Of a stretch of 64,000 bases of DNA, positions 37,781-53,188 are shown piece by piece (position 1 is the first letter of the stretch; each line of letters starts with the position of its first letter). Source of the DNA: Moringa oleifera. Taxonomy: Eukaryota > Streptophyta > Magnoliopsida > Brassicales > Moringaceae. Made by a program: the position numbers and the translations under genes. Under the pieces are notes generated by a model, which was not told the origin of the DNA, searched no databases, and was given only the letters and a program-made list of their open reading frames with translations. The stretch spans positions 5,946,001 to 6,010,000 of the forward strand of contig JAJFZO010000230.1 of NCBI GenBank assembly GCA_021397835.1, written 5' to 3'.

Positions 37781-38136
37781 ACGCAAAAGACGGGGTGACT
37801 CATGCCGGGCTTCGGCAGATATTGCGCAACAGAGAATGCCCAGCTGACGATCAAATCATTTTTTGCCACGTCAACTAGAATAAGGAAACTAGGATGGCAT
37901 TCTCGTCAAATCAATAAGCTCTCTCGTGGCCCGAAACCTGTACTAAGAGGTCACCGTGCCTTCACTATCACCATCGCCAACCTCCTCTTCCCCGATCCGA
38001 TCTCATCTCTGTCCATCTCTCCATATACAGAGAGATTAACAACCCAAGCGAAGAACGGAGCTTTATCCAATTTGAGGATAACTTTGAGACGCTGGTTCTC
38101 TCGTAGATCTACCGTCCAATCAAAGCAACTAATACC

Positions 38137-40873
38137 ATGGCGTCGGGTTTCAGCGGCGACGAGACTGCTCCCTTTTTCGGCTTCCTTGGAGCCGCTGCTG
38201 CTCTCGTATTTTCATGTAATTTCTGTCTTCTGTCCTTTTACTTCCTTATTTTAGCTTTCTGGAGAAGTGTATATGTCTTAACGAGAAACTCACTATAACC
38301 ACCATTATTTAATGCTGTTAGGCATAACTAATTGCAGGTTTAACCTTCTATTTTTGTTTGCTGCTATTCATTATTCGTGGAATAAACTTTAGCTCTCTGT
38401 TCCTTTGTCAAGTTATCTGCGTTAGTTATTTGTTTGTTAGATAATTAATATGTAAATTTATCTATGTGGAAAATTAATGGAAGAGGTATATTTGGATGGA
38501 TATCTCAGCTTAAACTTGAATCGAACTGTTTTTAACGTGTTCGGTTAATAGATTTGGTCTTTTGTTTGACAAGGTAGCCAATATGAGTAGGTGCCCACAC
38601 CTTTATGTATGTGATTGGGGAAACCATATATGGTAAGAGTGCTTTTCTGCTGAAGCAAGCTGTGCAGTTTATTCATTTGAGTGATTTTGATGGGTTATGT
38701 TACAGGCATGGGTGCTGCCTATGGGACTGCGAAGAGTGGTGTAGGTGTGGCCTCCATGGGAGTCATGCGACCTGAGCTCGTCATGAAATCTATTGTTCCC
38801 GTGGTTATGGCTGGAGTGTTGGGAATTTACGGGTTGATCATAGCTGTTATTATCAGTACTGGTATCAATCCGAAAGCGAAATCATATTATCTCTTTGATG
38901 GGTATGCACACTTGTCATCAGGTCTTGCTTGTGGGCTTGCTGGCCTCTCTGCTGGAATGGCTATTGGGATTGTTGGTGATGCTGGTGTTAGGTAATATTG
39001 TTAATCAATGCCGTATTTTCTTTTGTGCTTTGTCCTGTTCTATTTTGGGTTTGTTTATGTGATTGTTGATGAGATGTTCAATATTAGAATTTATGCTTCA
39101 GAAGGCCCATTATGAAAATATTTAGACTTAAAATTTTGAAGTGATCAATCTGATGGACTTGAGGATATGAATTCTAAAGAATGGAAGAGTTCTAACTGTT
39201 GCAGTTGCTATGATGTGCTTAAGTGAAAATTTAAGTTGCCAATGATGATAGTTTGTTTGTAAACTGATTTTGTCTACATGGACCTGGCTCAATTCAAATA
39301 ACTTCTATTATCTTTTTGGACTCCTCGTCAATATACCAGCATGCCCTATTTTGTACTCTTACTCGCTTTGTAATGTTTCCCACCGTAAGTCATTTTCTTT
39401 CCAATTATTTTTGGTCCAGTGCACTATTGTGCTATTTTTGTTTCTGCTTGTCATATTGAAGACATAATTAGAATTTGATCAAAAAGGCTTGCTTGCATCT
39501 TGTCTACTTCTGTACATAATCAATTCCTATACTCAAGTTATCTAAGCTTTAAGGTAGAGAAGCTGGGATACCCACCCATTTATTTAAGAAATGAAAAATT
39601 AAAACTTCATTAAGATATTTAAGAATGAAGTTTTACTTTCAACTGCCTCTATTCTATGTAGTTTAAGTTTAGTTTTGGCCTCTTTATTCCATATACTTGG
39701 GGTAATTACCAAAACGTCTGTAATGTTAACATTAGGGAAGTATGACTCTAATTTGAGATTATGCACTTATATTTCCTTTGTGGGAATTTCTTAGCAGACT
39801 TTTAACCTCAATTGGTATAGCAGTTAATGAAAATAGAAAATTATATAATGAAAATAATACTTTAAACTGCATCAGAAAGTGTTTTTTTTTTTTTAATCAG
39901 AACAAAATGACAAGTGATTGAAACGTATTCTTGTCATTTTGATGTTGTCTGTTTCTTTGTTAAACAGTTCATGAGCAAATTTTCAATCCAAACTAAAAGG
40001 ACATTCTTTTAAGTTCATCTTATGTTCATCAATATTTTGTAATTAACCTTTGTCCAGGACAGAGACACTTATGTTTCTGATATGTCCTTAGGCTATATCA
40101 CATATGTTTTACAGCATTAATTAAATCGAAAATTTCCTCGCGTATAATGGACAACAAATAGGGATAGTAAATGAGTTACCTGGTCTATAATTGATGGGTG
40201 ATGTGCACACTCTTTGTTGCAGTATGATGCTCTCATTTTAGAAACTTGATGGCGAACTCTAGTGCAAACCCGATATGAATGTAAAGGAAATCCATGACTT
40301 TTGGATGATAATCCATATCTTGTTTAGTTGTTGACCGGTGGTTGAGTTCAACTGATTTGATGTTCACGTCTAGTGTGAAGTTCAAGTTGAAAGATGCATT
40401 GCTTTTGATTTATATCATCCCCCTTAAGAATGGTGTTCTGGTTTTAACTCATGAAAAAACATGGGACCTCACCTGCTATTATGTTGGAAAGGAAGATGTA
40501 GGTCCTAATGCACCTTTCCTTCTGCTTGCTTGTTTTGTAACTCGTTTTTTGCTATTGGTTCACATGTTTGTCTATCCTCCGGTTTCGTGCTCTTGACTAA
40601 TAGTTAAACTCTTGGTTGGTTTAAGTTGAAATTTGATCGATAAAGATTTTCCTTCATAGCTGATAGTTTTAGATTTAAATTTTGCATTATCAGCTTGCTG
40701 ATGAGTATTTCTTCTCTCCTTTTTACTGGGTTATTTTCAGGGCTAATGCTCAGCAGCCCAAACTATTTGTTGGCATGATTCTTATCTTGATCTTTGCTGA
40801 AGCTCTTGCTCTGTATGGTCTCATTGTGGGGATCATCCTGTCATCCAGAGCTGGCCAATCTCGAGCAGATTAA
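38137..40873 (+). CDS. VHA-c: V-type H+-ATPase 16-kDa proteolipid subunit c
   Basis: Subunit c forms the rotating membrane ring of the V-ATPase that acidifies the vacuole and endomembranes. Three exons, 38137-38215, 38706-38991 and 40741-40873, give 165 residues, the usual plant length. It starts [20 protein letters not shown] and shows four membrane helices, with [19 protein letters not shown] between helices 1 and 2. The proton-carrying glutamate is E142 in helix 4 ([12 protein letters not shown]). The end [10 protein letters not shown] is typical. Splice phases are 1 and 2 and close exactly. Intron 2 is 1.75 kb and holds no gene. An out-of-frame upstream ORF overlaps the start but is probably not transcribed in full. 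Nothing is missing. Confidence 0.97.
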
Positions 40874-43216
<2,343 letters not shown>

Positions 43217-44513
43217 ACGGCTTCAGCTGTCAACTCAGTGAAGGCTATTAACTCGCCTCCTCTATTCTGTTCTTAAGAGGTTTGTGTTATCTGAAGAAGA
43301 TTAGTCCATGTAGAAGAATAAGCCTATACTATACTTCGAGAAGATCATATCTTGCAAGGGATCCATGATCTCTGTTGATGGCTAATGTTATGTGTAAGCT
43401 GCACCTATGTTTGTTCAAGACATCATATGCAGTGATCATTGAATATCCAATATATAGCCTGTGATAATGTTTTCTTTCTACTGATAGAAAGGGGCTTATA
43501 TAAAATAAAATGGGCATGTAAATGATTAAAAAAAAAAGAAGTTTTGATTTGTATGTTAAGTTGAAGATTTGAATTTTTTCAAGATTATTAGAGGCTTTTT
43601 TTCATTAATTTTAAATTTTCGTGTATTTAATCTTTGAGTTTCAAATTTCCCGGTGGAAATGACAGAAAAAAAAAATCTCCATTGATATAAAAAGAATGTT
43701 GTGATTTCTTTTTTAAACAACCAAAACACCTAGAACATGCCCATACTTTTACTTCTATATTGAGTTTTACAGGACCTCAACATTTATCTCCTTTTCAAAG
43801 AGCTGAATTGCTAACAAAATGAAATGAAGCTTCATGCGACACTTAACCTTTTACCAACTGATGCTCAGTCCTTTTACCAACTGAAGCTCAGTTTAACCTT
43901 CTGAAGGTGATGGTGAACTTGCCTGTCAACCTATCTGGTGACTAAACAAAGTTTTCCAGATACAGAAATGCTGATATTCTAAGAAGTTTACATATCAAAA
44001 GGAAGCCATCTGTTACCACATTCAAACTGTTCATTGTCCAAATAGCCTCATCATTCATAAAAAGCTACAAATTCTAAAAACAATTTTCATACACAGAAAA
44101 TTCATCCAAAACAAGATCATTTTATATACTCAGTCCATACAATAAATTTTAAGAAAAATATTAATTTCACAGAACAGCTTTCATAACATGAATTCAATTA
44201 TCCCAACCATTTAAACAATTTCGAATCTTATCAATCCTTCCTTGCCATTGAGGCAATCCCCTTGCCAGATTTCCAACAAATCGTAGTTAACAATCGCTCC
44301 TGATTTATCATTAGGAGGGGGCAACAATAGGGTACATGAGTTCCAGGCTGACAAGCAAGAAACATGAGTTCCCTCATCAAGCAATTACCCGTCACTATTA
44401 ATACTGTAATACCACTTCTACAGAAAGATAAACAACTGAACCAGACTAAATGGAGGACCAACACATATTTACAGGAAAAGAAAAGAAAAAAAAAATCTCT
44501 GTTCCCTGAGACA
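43217..44513. other. Convergent 3' region of acetyltransferase and F-box genes
   Basis: About 1.3 kb between two convergent stop codons, presumably holding both 3' UTRs. Simple A-rich runs occur near 43529 and 43665. No gene is seen. Confidence 0.6.
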
Positions 44514-47500
44514 TTAGCCAGGCACAAAATAATCCATCTTCTCCACAGGTAGATTTAAAACAGATGTCTCAACCTGCACCAAACGAAGAAAAAAAAAAAG
44601 TTGACTCATCAACTAAAATCAGAAAACTGATATAAAGAAACAACTGCCGCTACATGCTAAATATCAATTGCGCCTTTTTCCTCTCCTCAGTCAACTCTCC
44701 TTAGTTGTTGTTTTCTGGTTAACATAAGACATTTTTCCAAGTCAACCAGAAATTTGAGCACCATAGCTTCCACTGCTATAAGCTTATATCCTTGCATAAA
44801 GAAGCTGGCCAATAATACCCTTTGCCTTCATCAGACTTGACACTCTGAGATAACTAAATGTAGATGAAATAGCAATGTACTATATTCAGGAGAACCTGTC
44901 TAGGAAGACCAAATGCAAAATATAAATGTACCTCCTCAAATGGAACAAAGACAAAAGGTGTTAAACCCCTCTTGTGTGAGACTGCAGGCACATCTGGGTT
45001 GTGAGTTTCATCATCTTGCCATCCTTCCACCACTCCAAGAATGTCCTCATCAAAGCTGCTGACCTCATTATCATTAACGCCGCTTGTAACAAGTGAGAGT
45101 AAATCCATCCGATTGTTGGCTCCCACAACCGTTCCTCGAACCCTATATGAGAAAGGAGAGATCAGCAAAGGGACAGGAAAGGAATGCTTCCAATTGAGCA
45201 CCCACAAAAGTTTAAAAAAAAAAACACACAATTCAACCATCTAACTCATCAAGAGTAGGTTTTAAGGAAGAGAAACCCAGGAAAAAATAAAAAAGAATAG
45301 TTCCATAAAGAAGCTGCATCGTGCTTTGTCAGATCACTGTGGAAGACATTTTTGTACTTCTATCATCAAAATAGATCATAACTCACATGACAACTGGTAC
45401 CTTTTCTCACCTTTGATAGATAACAGGCAACAAAGAAGCAATCAAGAATTTTCTATGAGCAGGTATCATACGGAAGAGATAATGATTAGAAAGGTAAAAT
45501 CAAATCTTATTGCAAGCATGAAACTAAAGCGGGAAGCGCTTCCTCTTAAAGAAAGAAAGAAGTATGGTAAATAAGATACCAGAAACGAGATGACTTCTGA
45601 AACACAAGGTTTGTAAGGCACAGCTGAACGTACATTCTTTTAGAATCATTTCCATCACATTTAGAAATTACTTTGAAACTAAGAAGGCAGGGTTGTCAAG
45701 AACAGCTAATCATTATTTGGAATAAGAACAAGATTAGATTACTTCCCAAACTTAATACTCCTTAAATCACAAAATGGTTAAGCAAGTGGATGTAATACCT
45801 TAAGCGGATTCTCAACACGGTAGGACGCATGCCTGGGTAGAGAACAGCAGCTGTAACCTGCAACAAAGAAAGTAGTAACAATCGACTAATTGAACTGTGG
45901 AGATAAGACATGATTTAAAAATTTTCATCATTAAGCAGGTGTCCGTTATGAACTGAAATTTGTTATAAATGTAAGCTGGATGAAACACAAGTTACGTGAA
46001 AAATTGCAGCACACAAAAAACGCAAAAACTTTCCAATTTGGCTAAGAGAACCAGACCTTGTCATCTGACAATGTGTAATGGCCACTAAAAACACACTCTG
46101 CCTTAGAAGCTCGAAAGTTCATGTATTTTGCCACCTCCTTAACTTTGTGAGAAGAGTTCTAGCCATTGCAAATTAACAAAGAAGAGTTGACAATGAGATA
46201 CAGAAAATCAATATTGTACCCCTGCCATATACATGTCAAGTAATTTGAATATTCCCACCTTGTAAAGAAATCTGCCAGAAGGATAAAATCTGATATACCG
46301 GAAGTAGCAAACCTGCAGAAGAATTGAAGAAAGTAGAGAAAAATTTTAAAGAATATTGCACAATGAAAAGGAGCAGGGAAAAATAACATAAAAGAAAGGA
46401 GATTCCTATAGGCTTCCAGCAGACAGTAGAAGCATACAATGTGAACTGGATTGGTAATCTTCCACTCTGCAACTCCAGCCCGAATATATGTATTTCTACT
46501 CACATAAAGACCTGAATTTGGGAAAGTGAAGCTGGTGTGATGGAAAATTTTCAAAAATAATAAATTGAGATAAACAAAGACAACATAATTGCAAAGAGAA
46601 TTAAGCTTTACTTGTGACAAATAGGGGTGAAAATTGGACACAGAAGCACATAGTAATGTTTGCAATAGCAGCTACCAATTATGATGCAGATTTGAAACAA
46701 TTAAATAAATCTAAAGAGAGTACATTCTTTAACGGACAGCGTGCCTAACAGTTAATATATGCTGGGGATCAACAAGAGAGCCAGTACTCTAACCACATGC
46801 ATGGCCACAGACGTAAATGATTAAGTTCTTCAAAATAAAAAGGGCAAAGGACTCGGCTAATAGGACTTCTAATCAGGAAGGAAAAAAGAAAGGAAGAAAC
46901 CAAGCTTGTTTAGCCAGAATAGGGATAATATTTCAAACCCCCACCCCACCCCACTTCCTGAAAAATCTCTTGAGCACTTCATAGACCTAAATGACCTCCC
47001 AAATTTTATGGAGTAACGAAATAATTTCCCAAATCTTATTGAATAATACAAAACTGGTGACCTCAAATATTATGAAACAAAGAAACAATAGTGAACTCTG
47101 ATGTGTTATACGATGTAATAGTGCAGTTTGCAGACATAGATTCTGCTCAGAGTTCAAAAAAAAAAAAAGGAGCACATTAACTCCTTACCATCAGTTCGGA
47201 TCCTTGGTCTTAAAAGCCACATTTTCCTCCATGAACCATCATATTTCGACTGCAAAATCTTATAGTTCTCCACAACTCCAGAGAGCTTCACAAAAGAGGT
47301 TCCCATGTACAGCTTCAATAATCAGCATATAGAAATAAACTAAGAGGAGGTTGATGCCAGACATTAATTTTACCTGCCAAGCCTTTAAGCATGCATAGCG
47401 CCAAAAGACAGGATTACGAATTGTATACCTCCATTTCCGGCAAACACAGGATGCCCTTCCCAAGTCATATGGGGTCATTCGTGCAAAGACCTGAAAATGA

Positions 47501-48652
47501 ATATCCATTGGAACCTTTTACTACAGAAAATTGGTTGATTGGACCATAGACATTCTTTGAAGTATAATGCCAGTTACAGTTCACAAGAAGAAAACTTCAA
47601 AGTTCTTTTGTTATGTTAAAAGCATTTAGCCCTATGTTGAAGGGTTTACAAATAAAATGACATGCAAATAATTCAAAGTAAATCCCAACCGCACTTTGAC
47701 AAGTTACAGAGCAAGAACTTGGCAGGCCTTCTTTCCTATGTCAAAATTGAAGCAGTGGTGCTCTTTTTGCGAACAGAGTCAAAACAAAGTCTAACAACTG
47801 ATTATACAATACCTCAAACAGAAGCTCATCAGGCAAGCAACGGTGTATCAGTGCTGGATCAACATATGGTTTTCTACTCATACTTCCATATGGTGCAACA
47901 GGCCTTACATTAATTCCATAAAGATCTACACAAAAACCAAGGAAAAAAGAAGATTGTATAAACAAATATTTTGAATTTGACCTCTTCAATTAGAGCAAGA
48001 GCATAATAGCATGTTATTAGTGATGGCAGAAAAAGAAAAAAACTATGTAAGAAATTACCAAGCCACGGCCTTCGTGTTACAAGGTACTGCACAGTCTTCA
48101 GACGCAGAGCTGATTCAAGTTCAGCTGGAACTGTTAAGGCAGAATCTGCACAATAGAAAACAAAAAATGGAATCAAAATTAAGATAAATTAGTCAAAACC
48201 ACAGTAAAATAATACTAAAATCTTACGAATTCATGCCATAATTCCACCGGTCTCTGAGATGTAGTATACAAGAAAATATTTGTTCCCAATGACACAGAAT
48301 TACTGATTTCATCTCATAGGGACTAAAGCCACAGAGCAACAATATAAAAGAACAGATTCTGCCATCTCTTTCAAATATCTTCACAGGCAAACGGATAGTC
48401 ACTTGATTGGAAGGACAAAATTGTACAAATCCCTCTAAACTCACATAACTCAGAAATTTACAAATTTATTATTACGTTGATAATTTTCGACTCCGACACG
48501 GCAGACACCCGTGAAACCGACCTAATTCATCACGACATCAACCGAAAATCATCCAATTCAAGGGAAAAGCCAATTTTCTTCTCGTAGAAATGTAAACATC
48601 AAATGAACCTGTTAGAATCCCAATTATCATAATTGACAATACCTGGAGCCAT
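44514..48652 (-). CDS. FBP7: F-box protein 7-like (SCF adaptor)
   Basis: Eleven exons: 48643-48652, 48059-48145, 47813-47925, 47374-47490, 47189-47285, 46438-46511, 46259-46312, 46057-46158, 45799-45857, 44932-45142 and 44514-44573, giving 327 residues with all phases closing. The F-box spans about residues 58-104 ([31 protein letters not shown] runs as one block here). The C-terminal domain includes [44 protein letters not shown] and ends KMDYFVPG. The match to Arabidopsis FBP7 (At1g21760), reported to be needed for translation under temperature stress, is strong along the full length. F-box proteins link substrates to SKP1-CUL1. The first coding exon carries only 10 nt. Confidence 0.95.
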
Positions 48653-49164
48653 CGAAATGGAGATGCGGCCCCCCCTCTAAAGCAAGTTGAAGTTCCTCCT
48701 CCTTCTCTGTCTCTCTCTATTTTTTCGGGGGAAAACTGCGTGGAAAGAGAAAATGTGGGAAGAACGAACCGGAAAGGACCGACTCACCTACGTCCCCGTT
48801 TATTACCAAACAGAGCGGGTAATGCAAATGGAAATCGATGAGCCGATATTATTGTGGCCCACTCTACATTCAAGTGGGCCCCACTTTTAACTTTGAATAG
48901 AGTCAGCGGTTGACATCTCACGTGAGCATTTACCCTTATGTGGTCACCACACTCAATTCGTGCCTTTAAAATAATATTATTTTAAAACAATTTATTTATT
49001 ATCCGAAAAAGCTTGAATGTTCTTGAACCAAACAGAAAACAGAAAAAGATTTCATCGCTGGAATTTAATCACAAAGAAACTTTTATTTCTAATTATTAGA
49101 TAAACATTATATCTGGAGTTCCTCGTTGGAACAAACCATATGGACATTACACGCAGATCCGCCA
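48653..49164. other. F-box gene promoter and spacer
   Basis: The pyrimidine-rich leader (48690-48725 as CT runs on the plus strand), an ACGTGAG element near 48921 and a short AT-rich stretch precede the duplicated COMT unit. No gene is seen. Confidence 0.5.
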
Positions 49165-49247
49165 TTGATCTTCACAGGCATTTACAACGAGAGCTAAGCT
49201 TTAAAGGCATTTCAAGAACTACAACAGTAAGTTTCTGCAACTCCCCT

Positions 49248-51459
49248 CTAAGGATCTGCTCGTTTATGGAACTCCATAACCCAACTGTTGTAAGCAGAGC
49301 AAATAACTTCACAACCCAGGAAACCAGATGTTACTGCTAAACCCTCAAACTCCTTCTGGGTTCTCTCTTTTCCTCCCGGGTTTTGAGCCAACATGAAGAG
49401 ATCTTGCTCGAAGACAATGTTCGAGGAGACAGTGCTTTCAGGTACCATGGGAAGAATTGATTCCACGATGATCACTTTGCCGGTGTTGGGAAGAGCTTCC
49501 CAGCAGTTCTTGAGGAGTTTCAAGCAATGCTCATCACTCCAATCATGGAGTATCCACTGCAAAGGTGTCAGTACTTCAAGAATCAACACAGCCAATACAA
49601 ATGAAGAAAAAAAAAAGCAAAATTAAGTATGTAAGACTGGTTCGAAGATAAGTTCACTGAAGATAAGAAAACATATTCATGAAGCAGAAGGAAGAACTTT
49701 GTTGAACAAGGTAGGCACTTCATGAAATAATTTTACTAGTCTTTTCTCTTCTGATCTTCGAAAGCTAGAGGCAGAGCCTTACCTTCATGAAAATGGCATC
49801 TCCTTTAGGAACACTTACAAACATATCTCCTCCAACGTGCTCCACACCTACACCATCACCATAACTTATATCATTTTTATGTTGGACTCAGATCTTCTAC
49901 TGATCTGCACTATCTTGATCTATCAAAAAGAAGATAACAGGTTCTCTTCATAATTTACATTTCTTCAGATTATCAGAACCGCTTTACATCTATTCAGATT
50001 ATCAGCATTGCTCAAATCAACTGGTTTTTTTCATAATTTACATCTCTTCATATCATCAGCATCATTTTATATCTCTTCAGATTATCAGCGCCACTCAGAT
50101 CAAGAGAGGATCGTGATCTTTTTATGCTTACATGAGGAGCATTAAGCTCATAGATCAGGAGTTCTACATAGCATCCAGTTACGATTGCTCACAATTCATG
50201 TTTCTTAGACAGCAGGTCACGAGATCAAAAATGGCATAATGGATCTCATAATATTGCAGGAAACATGCAGAGCATTATATACCTGGATAAGAAGGTGCAT
50301 CGGCTAAAACATGAGGGAGATCATAATTAACACCCTTGATGTGAGGATACTTAGAGGTGATGAGATTGAGAGTAACTCCAATTCCACCTCCAACATCGAC
50401 CAACAAGTTCAGACCTTCGAATCCTTGGTACACATCAAGAATCTTTCTCATGATCAATGTCGTGTGGCTCGACATTGCCTGATTGAACACCCTATTGAAC
50501 CTTTGATCTGTTCCTGGATACTCAAAAGCTGTCATCCCGTATGCCCGGTTAAATGGAATGCCCCCTTCTAGTATAACATCATTCAAATGGTACCTGAGAT
50601 TGAACTCCCTTGAAAAATCTACAGGACAGAATTCTATCACTCGAATTCAAGTAGAAAAGCTCATTTGTGCAGAATTTCCTTTCTCACAAGCACTAACATT
50701 TAAAGATGGAACTAAAAGATACTAATCATATCAAATCAAGCAATATCCAAATTCTAAAGCATATGAACACTTAGATGTCTACAAAATCTCACTTTAAGTT
50801 AATTTAAGAGACCCTGAAATTCTGTTAGTTTCCTGTGAAAGCTATTCCTTGAGTAAATGTATGAGAAGCATTTTCCATCTTGTTTGAGAACAAATACGGC
50901 TCCTGGAAAGTTAGAAACTAGTTGGGGGAACCCATGAAAATCAGCAGACACAGTGTGATATATGTATAAAAAGGGAGTAAATTCACAAAGGGAAAAGGGA
51001 AAAGGAATCACTGCAGTGAAGTTCCAGAGAGTACAAGTACCAGCTCTCCATGAAGACCTTATCATGGTGCAACAGGAACAGAGGACCAACAGACCCCGAA
51101 TCTTGATCCTTCACAAGGAACCTGCTAATGGGTCCGGCACCGTACAATCTCTCAACATCCCCATTATCCCCATTCCGGAGGCGACACCTGAGTACAGAAT
51201 AGCTCGCCAATAGACGCAGAACCCGGTCCAACAAGACTGGCGTCTGTGGGTTCCTGGAAGGAAGCCGACTCGCGATCTCGACAGGCGACAAGAAGGCGCC
51301 GTCCCCAGCAGCGTATATAGTGTCTACGAGGCCGAGTTCCAGGGCCGACTTCAGCACCATCGGAAGCACCACCGCGTTGGCCAGCCTAATGGCTTGCTTG
51401 CCAAGTTCTTGGTCTTCGTCTACTCGGTCATGGTCGTTGATCCGTTGAAGATCGCTCAT
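49248..51459 (-). CDS. COMT-like O-methyltransferase, copy A
   Basis: Class II SAM-dependent plant O-methyltransferase acting on a phenolic hydroxyl. Exons 51041-51459, 50283-50593, 49783-49847 and 49248-49556 encode 367 residues, the family norm. Dimerisation domain first, then the SAM loop VDVGGGIG at 205-212 and GGDMF at 249-253. The catalytic set H269, E297 and E329 falls at the same numbers as in Medicago COMT. Pocket residues of that enzyme are partly replaced: N131 is H, L136 is F, H166 is P, I319 is F. F172, F176, M180, H183, M320 and N324 are kept. It is therefore not clearly a lignin caffeate enzyme, and the substrate is unknown. The frame continues 59 codons upstream of the chosen ATG, but copy B has a stop there, so the start at 51459 ([12 protein letters not shown]) is preferred. 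Confidence 0.93.
49945..50105. repeat. Diverged short tandem repeat in COMT-like intron 2 (copy A)
   Basis: Four imperfect copies of a unit containing TTCAGATTATCAGC (or TTCATATCATCAGC) preceded by TTACATCT, spaced about 30-45 bp. The same array is in copy B at about 53899-54040, so it predates the duplication. Confidence 0.6.
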
Positions 51460-53105
51460 TTTCGTGCCCTGGGCTGGCGTGGTTAAGGACAGGGCTCTGC
51501 ATAGTTCTTGAATCTGTAATATACAAGAACTGTTTGGATGAGTCCGACCCGTAACCTCATTCTGAGATCCTCGGATAGATCCAGCCATTAGAGAAGTTGG
51601 AAGCCCAAGTGCCGGCCCTTTAAGGAAACTCAGCAAACTGCAACACCGTTCAGGATCAGGCCCTTCATTCTAATTCCCAGTTGCCAATCTCTGTTATTTT
51701 TTCCTTCTTTTTTCAGCATCAAAAATCTTTCCTTGATTATAAGTTTGTGGGCTCCCTCTCGCTCGGTCTTGAGGTGATATTTATGTCATGTCGCTGAATA
51801 AATTTTAATATTTAAAAATAAAATTTTAATTTATTAATTTAATTTAATTTTAATAATTATAAAAAATTAAAATATTTTTTAAAATAACTCAAATAAATTT
51901 TAGTTATTTTTTACAATTTTTATAAATATTAATAATATAAATTATTAAAATATATTTTTAATATTTGGAAAATTTTTCATAATTATAAGCTAAATATTTT
52001 TTAATATTTTTAAAAAATTTAAATCAAAATTTTGCTGTATAAAATTTTTAATTTAAATATTTTTATTTTTTTAATTTTTTAATAAAATTAAATTTATTGT
52101 AAATTGATAAATTAAGATTAGATATATTACTATTTAATAATATGACATAAATACCAAAATTTTATATAATCTTTATCATTAGTTTTATTAACATTATTAA
52201 TATTTTTTATTATTTATATTTAAAAATTATAAAAAATAATAAATTAATGAATTTTAACAAATGTTTATGTGTTGTATAATATCGTGTTATATTAATATTT
52301 TTCATAATTTATTAAATAAATTATTTATATTGTATTGACTTTATTGGTTTACAGCATGACCAATTGAAACTATCACTATCATATATAATTTTATTTTATC
52401 TTATTTTATTTATAAATATACGATAGAGATAGATATATAAGTAATATGATAATTAAAATATTTTCTCGTCTGTATGGTAAAATTTCAGACAATGAGATTA
52501 TCTGTATTTATTATATGTACTTTTTTAATATTTTAATTTAAAAAAATAAAAAATATTATTGACAACAAATTATTTAAATTTTTCAAAAAATATAACTTAA
52601 TTTTAAATTTTAAATTATTTCAATAACTATTTTTAAAAAGAAAATGTAAGGAGAACTTGTTCTTGAAAAGCATATGGGAAATGAAGTTTGACAATGAAGC
52701 CTTGACATAATGACTCCTGAAATTAAGAAAATGTAGTCGAATCAAATTTGGTGGATCTAGCTAATTGCGTTTAGTCAAGGGTACCAATACAGCACGTGAC
52801 ATATTTCTGTCGTAGTTACCAAGTTGCATCATATGTTAATGTGTCTAAATCATCAAATTGTAAATGCGATGGAATCATGATATAAACGTTACGTAGTGAC
52901 ATCAATAGTTAAGCTGCTAACTATGAAAATTTACCATAATTTTTATTTTGTGATTTTTAGGCCTTGTTGCTAGGATGGTCAATTTCATAGCCTTAAAAGC
53001 AAAAGAGAAATGGGCCCTATAATTTCAGGGCAGCTCTTAGGGGACCCATCTGGGTTTTTCCCACTTACTAACTTAGTACCCTATTTTGCTTCTAACAGGG
53101 TACCC
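51460..53105. other. Upstream region of copy A, mostly AT-rich
   Basis: Leader and promoter of copy A, then AT-rich DNA from 51780 to 52640 with the recurrent AT motif at 52037-52065. Then comes a GC-normal block 52640-53105, with a G-box at 52793-52798, that is repeated at 56640-57090. No gene is seen. Confidence 0.55.
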
Positions 53106-53188
53106 TTGATCTCCGCAGGCATTTACAACGAGAGCAAAGCTTTAAAGGCATTTCAAGAACTACAACAGTAAGTTTCTGCAACTCTCCT

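Larger units (their letters stand above)
49165..53105. repeat. Tandem duplication unit A (COMT-like gene with flanks)
   Basis: Bases 49165-53105 align in order with 53106-57090, over both exons and introns as well as about 1.6 kb upstream of the gene. The junction is sharp: GGGTACCC TTGATC joins the end of unit A to the start of unit B. Unit B instead ends GGGTACCC TTCTC. Only a shared TT is present at the breakpoints. Small indels separate the copies (for example an 11-bp stretch near 53070 absent from B). Confidence 0.9.

Noticed and set aside
37802..38254. 150-codon plus-strand ORF overlapping the VHA-c start
   Set aside because: It runs out of frame through the VHA-c first exon and its donor, has no family resemblance, and lies mostly in promoter and leader sequence.
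46159..46665. 168-codon minus-strand ORF
   Set aside because: It joins F-box exons 6 and 7 through the introns by chance absence of stops. The conserved protein requires the splices at 46437/46438 and 46312/46313.
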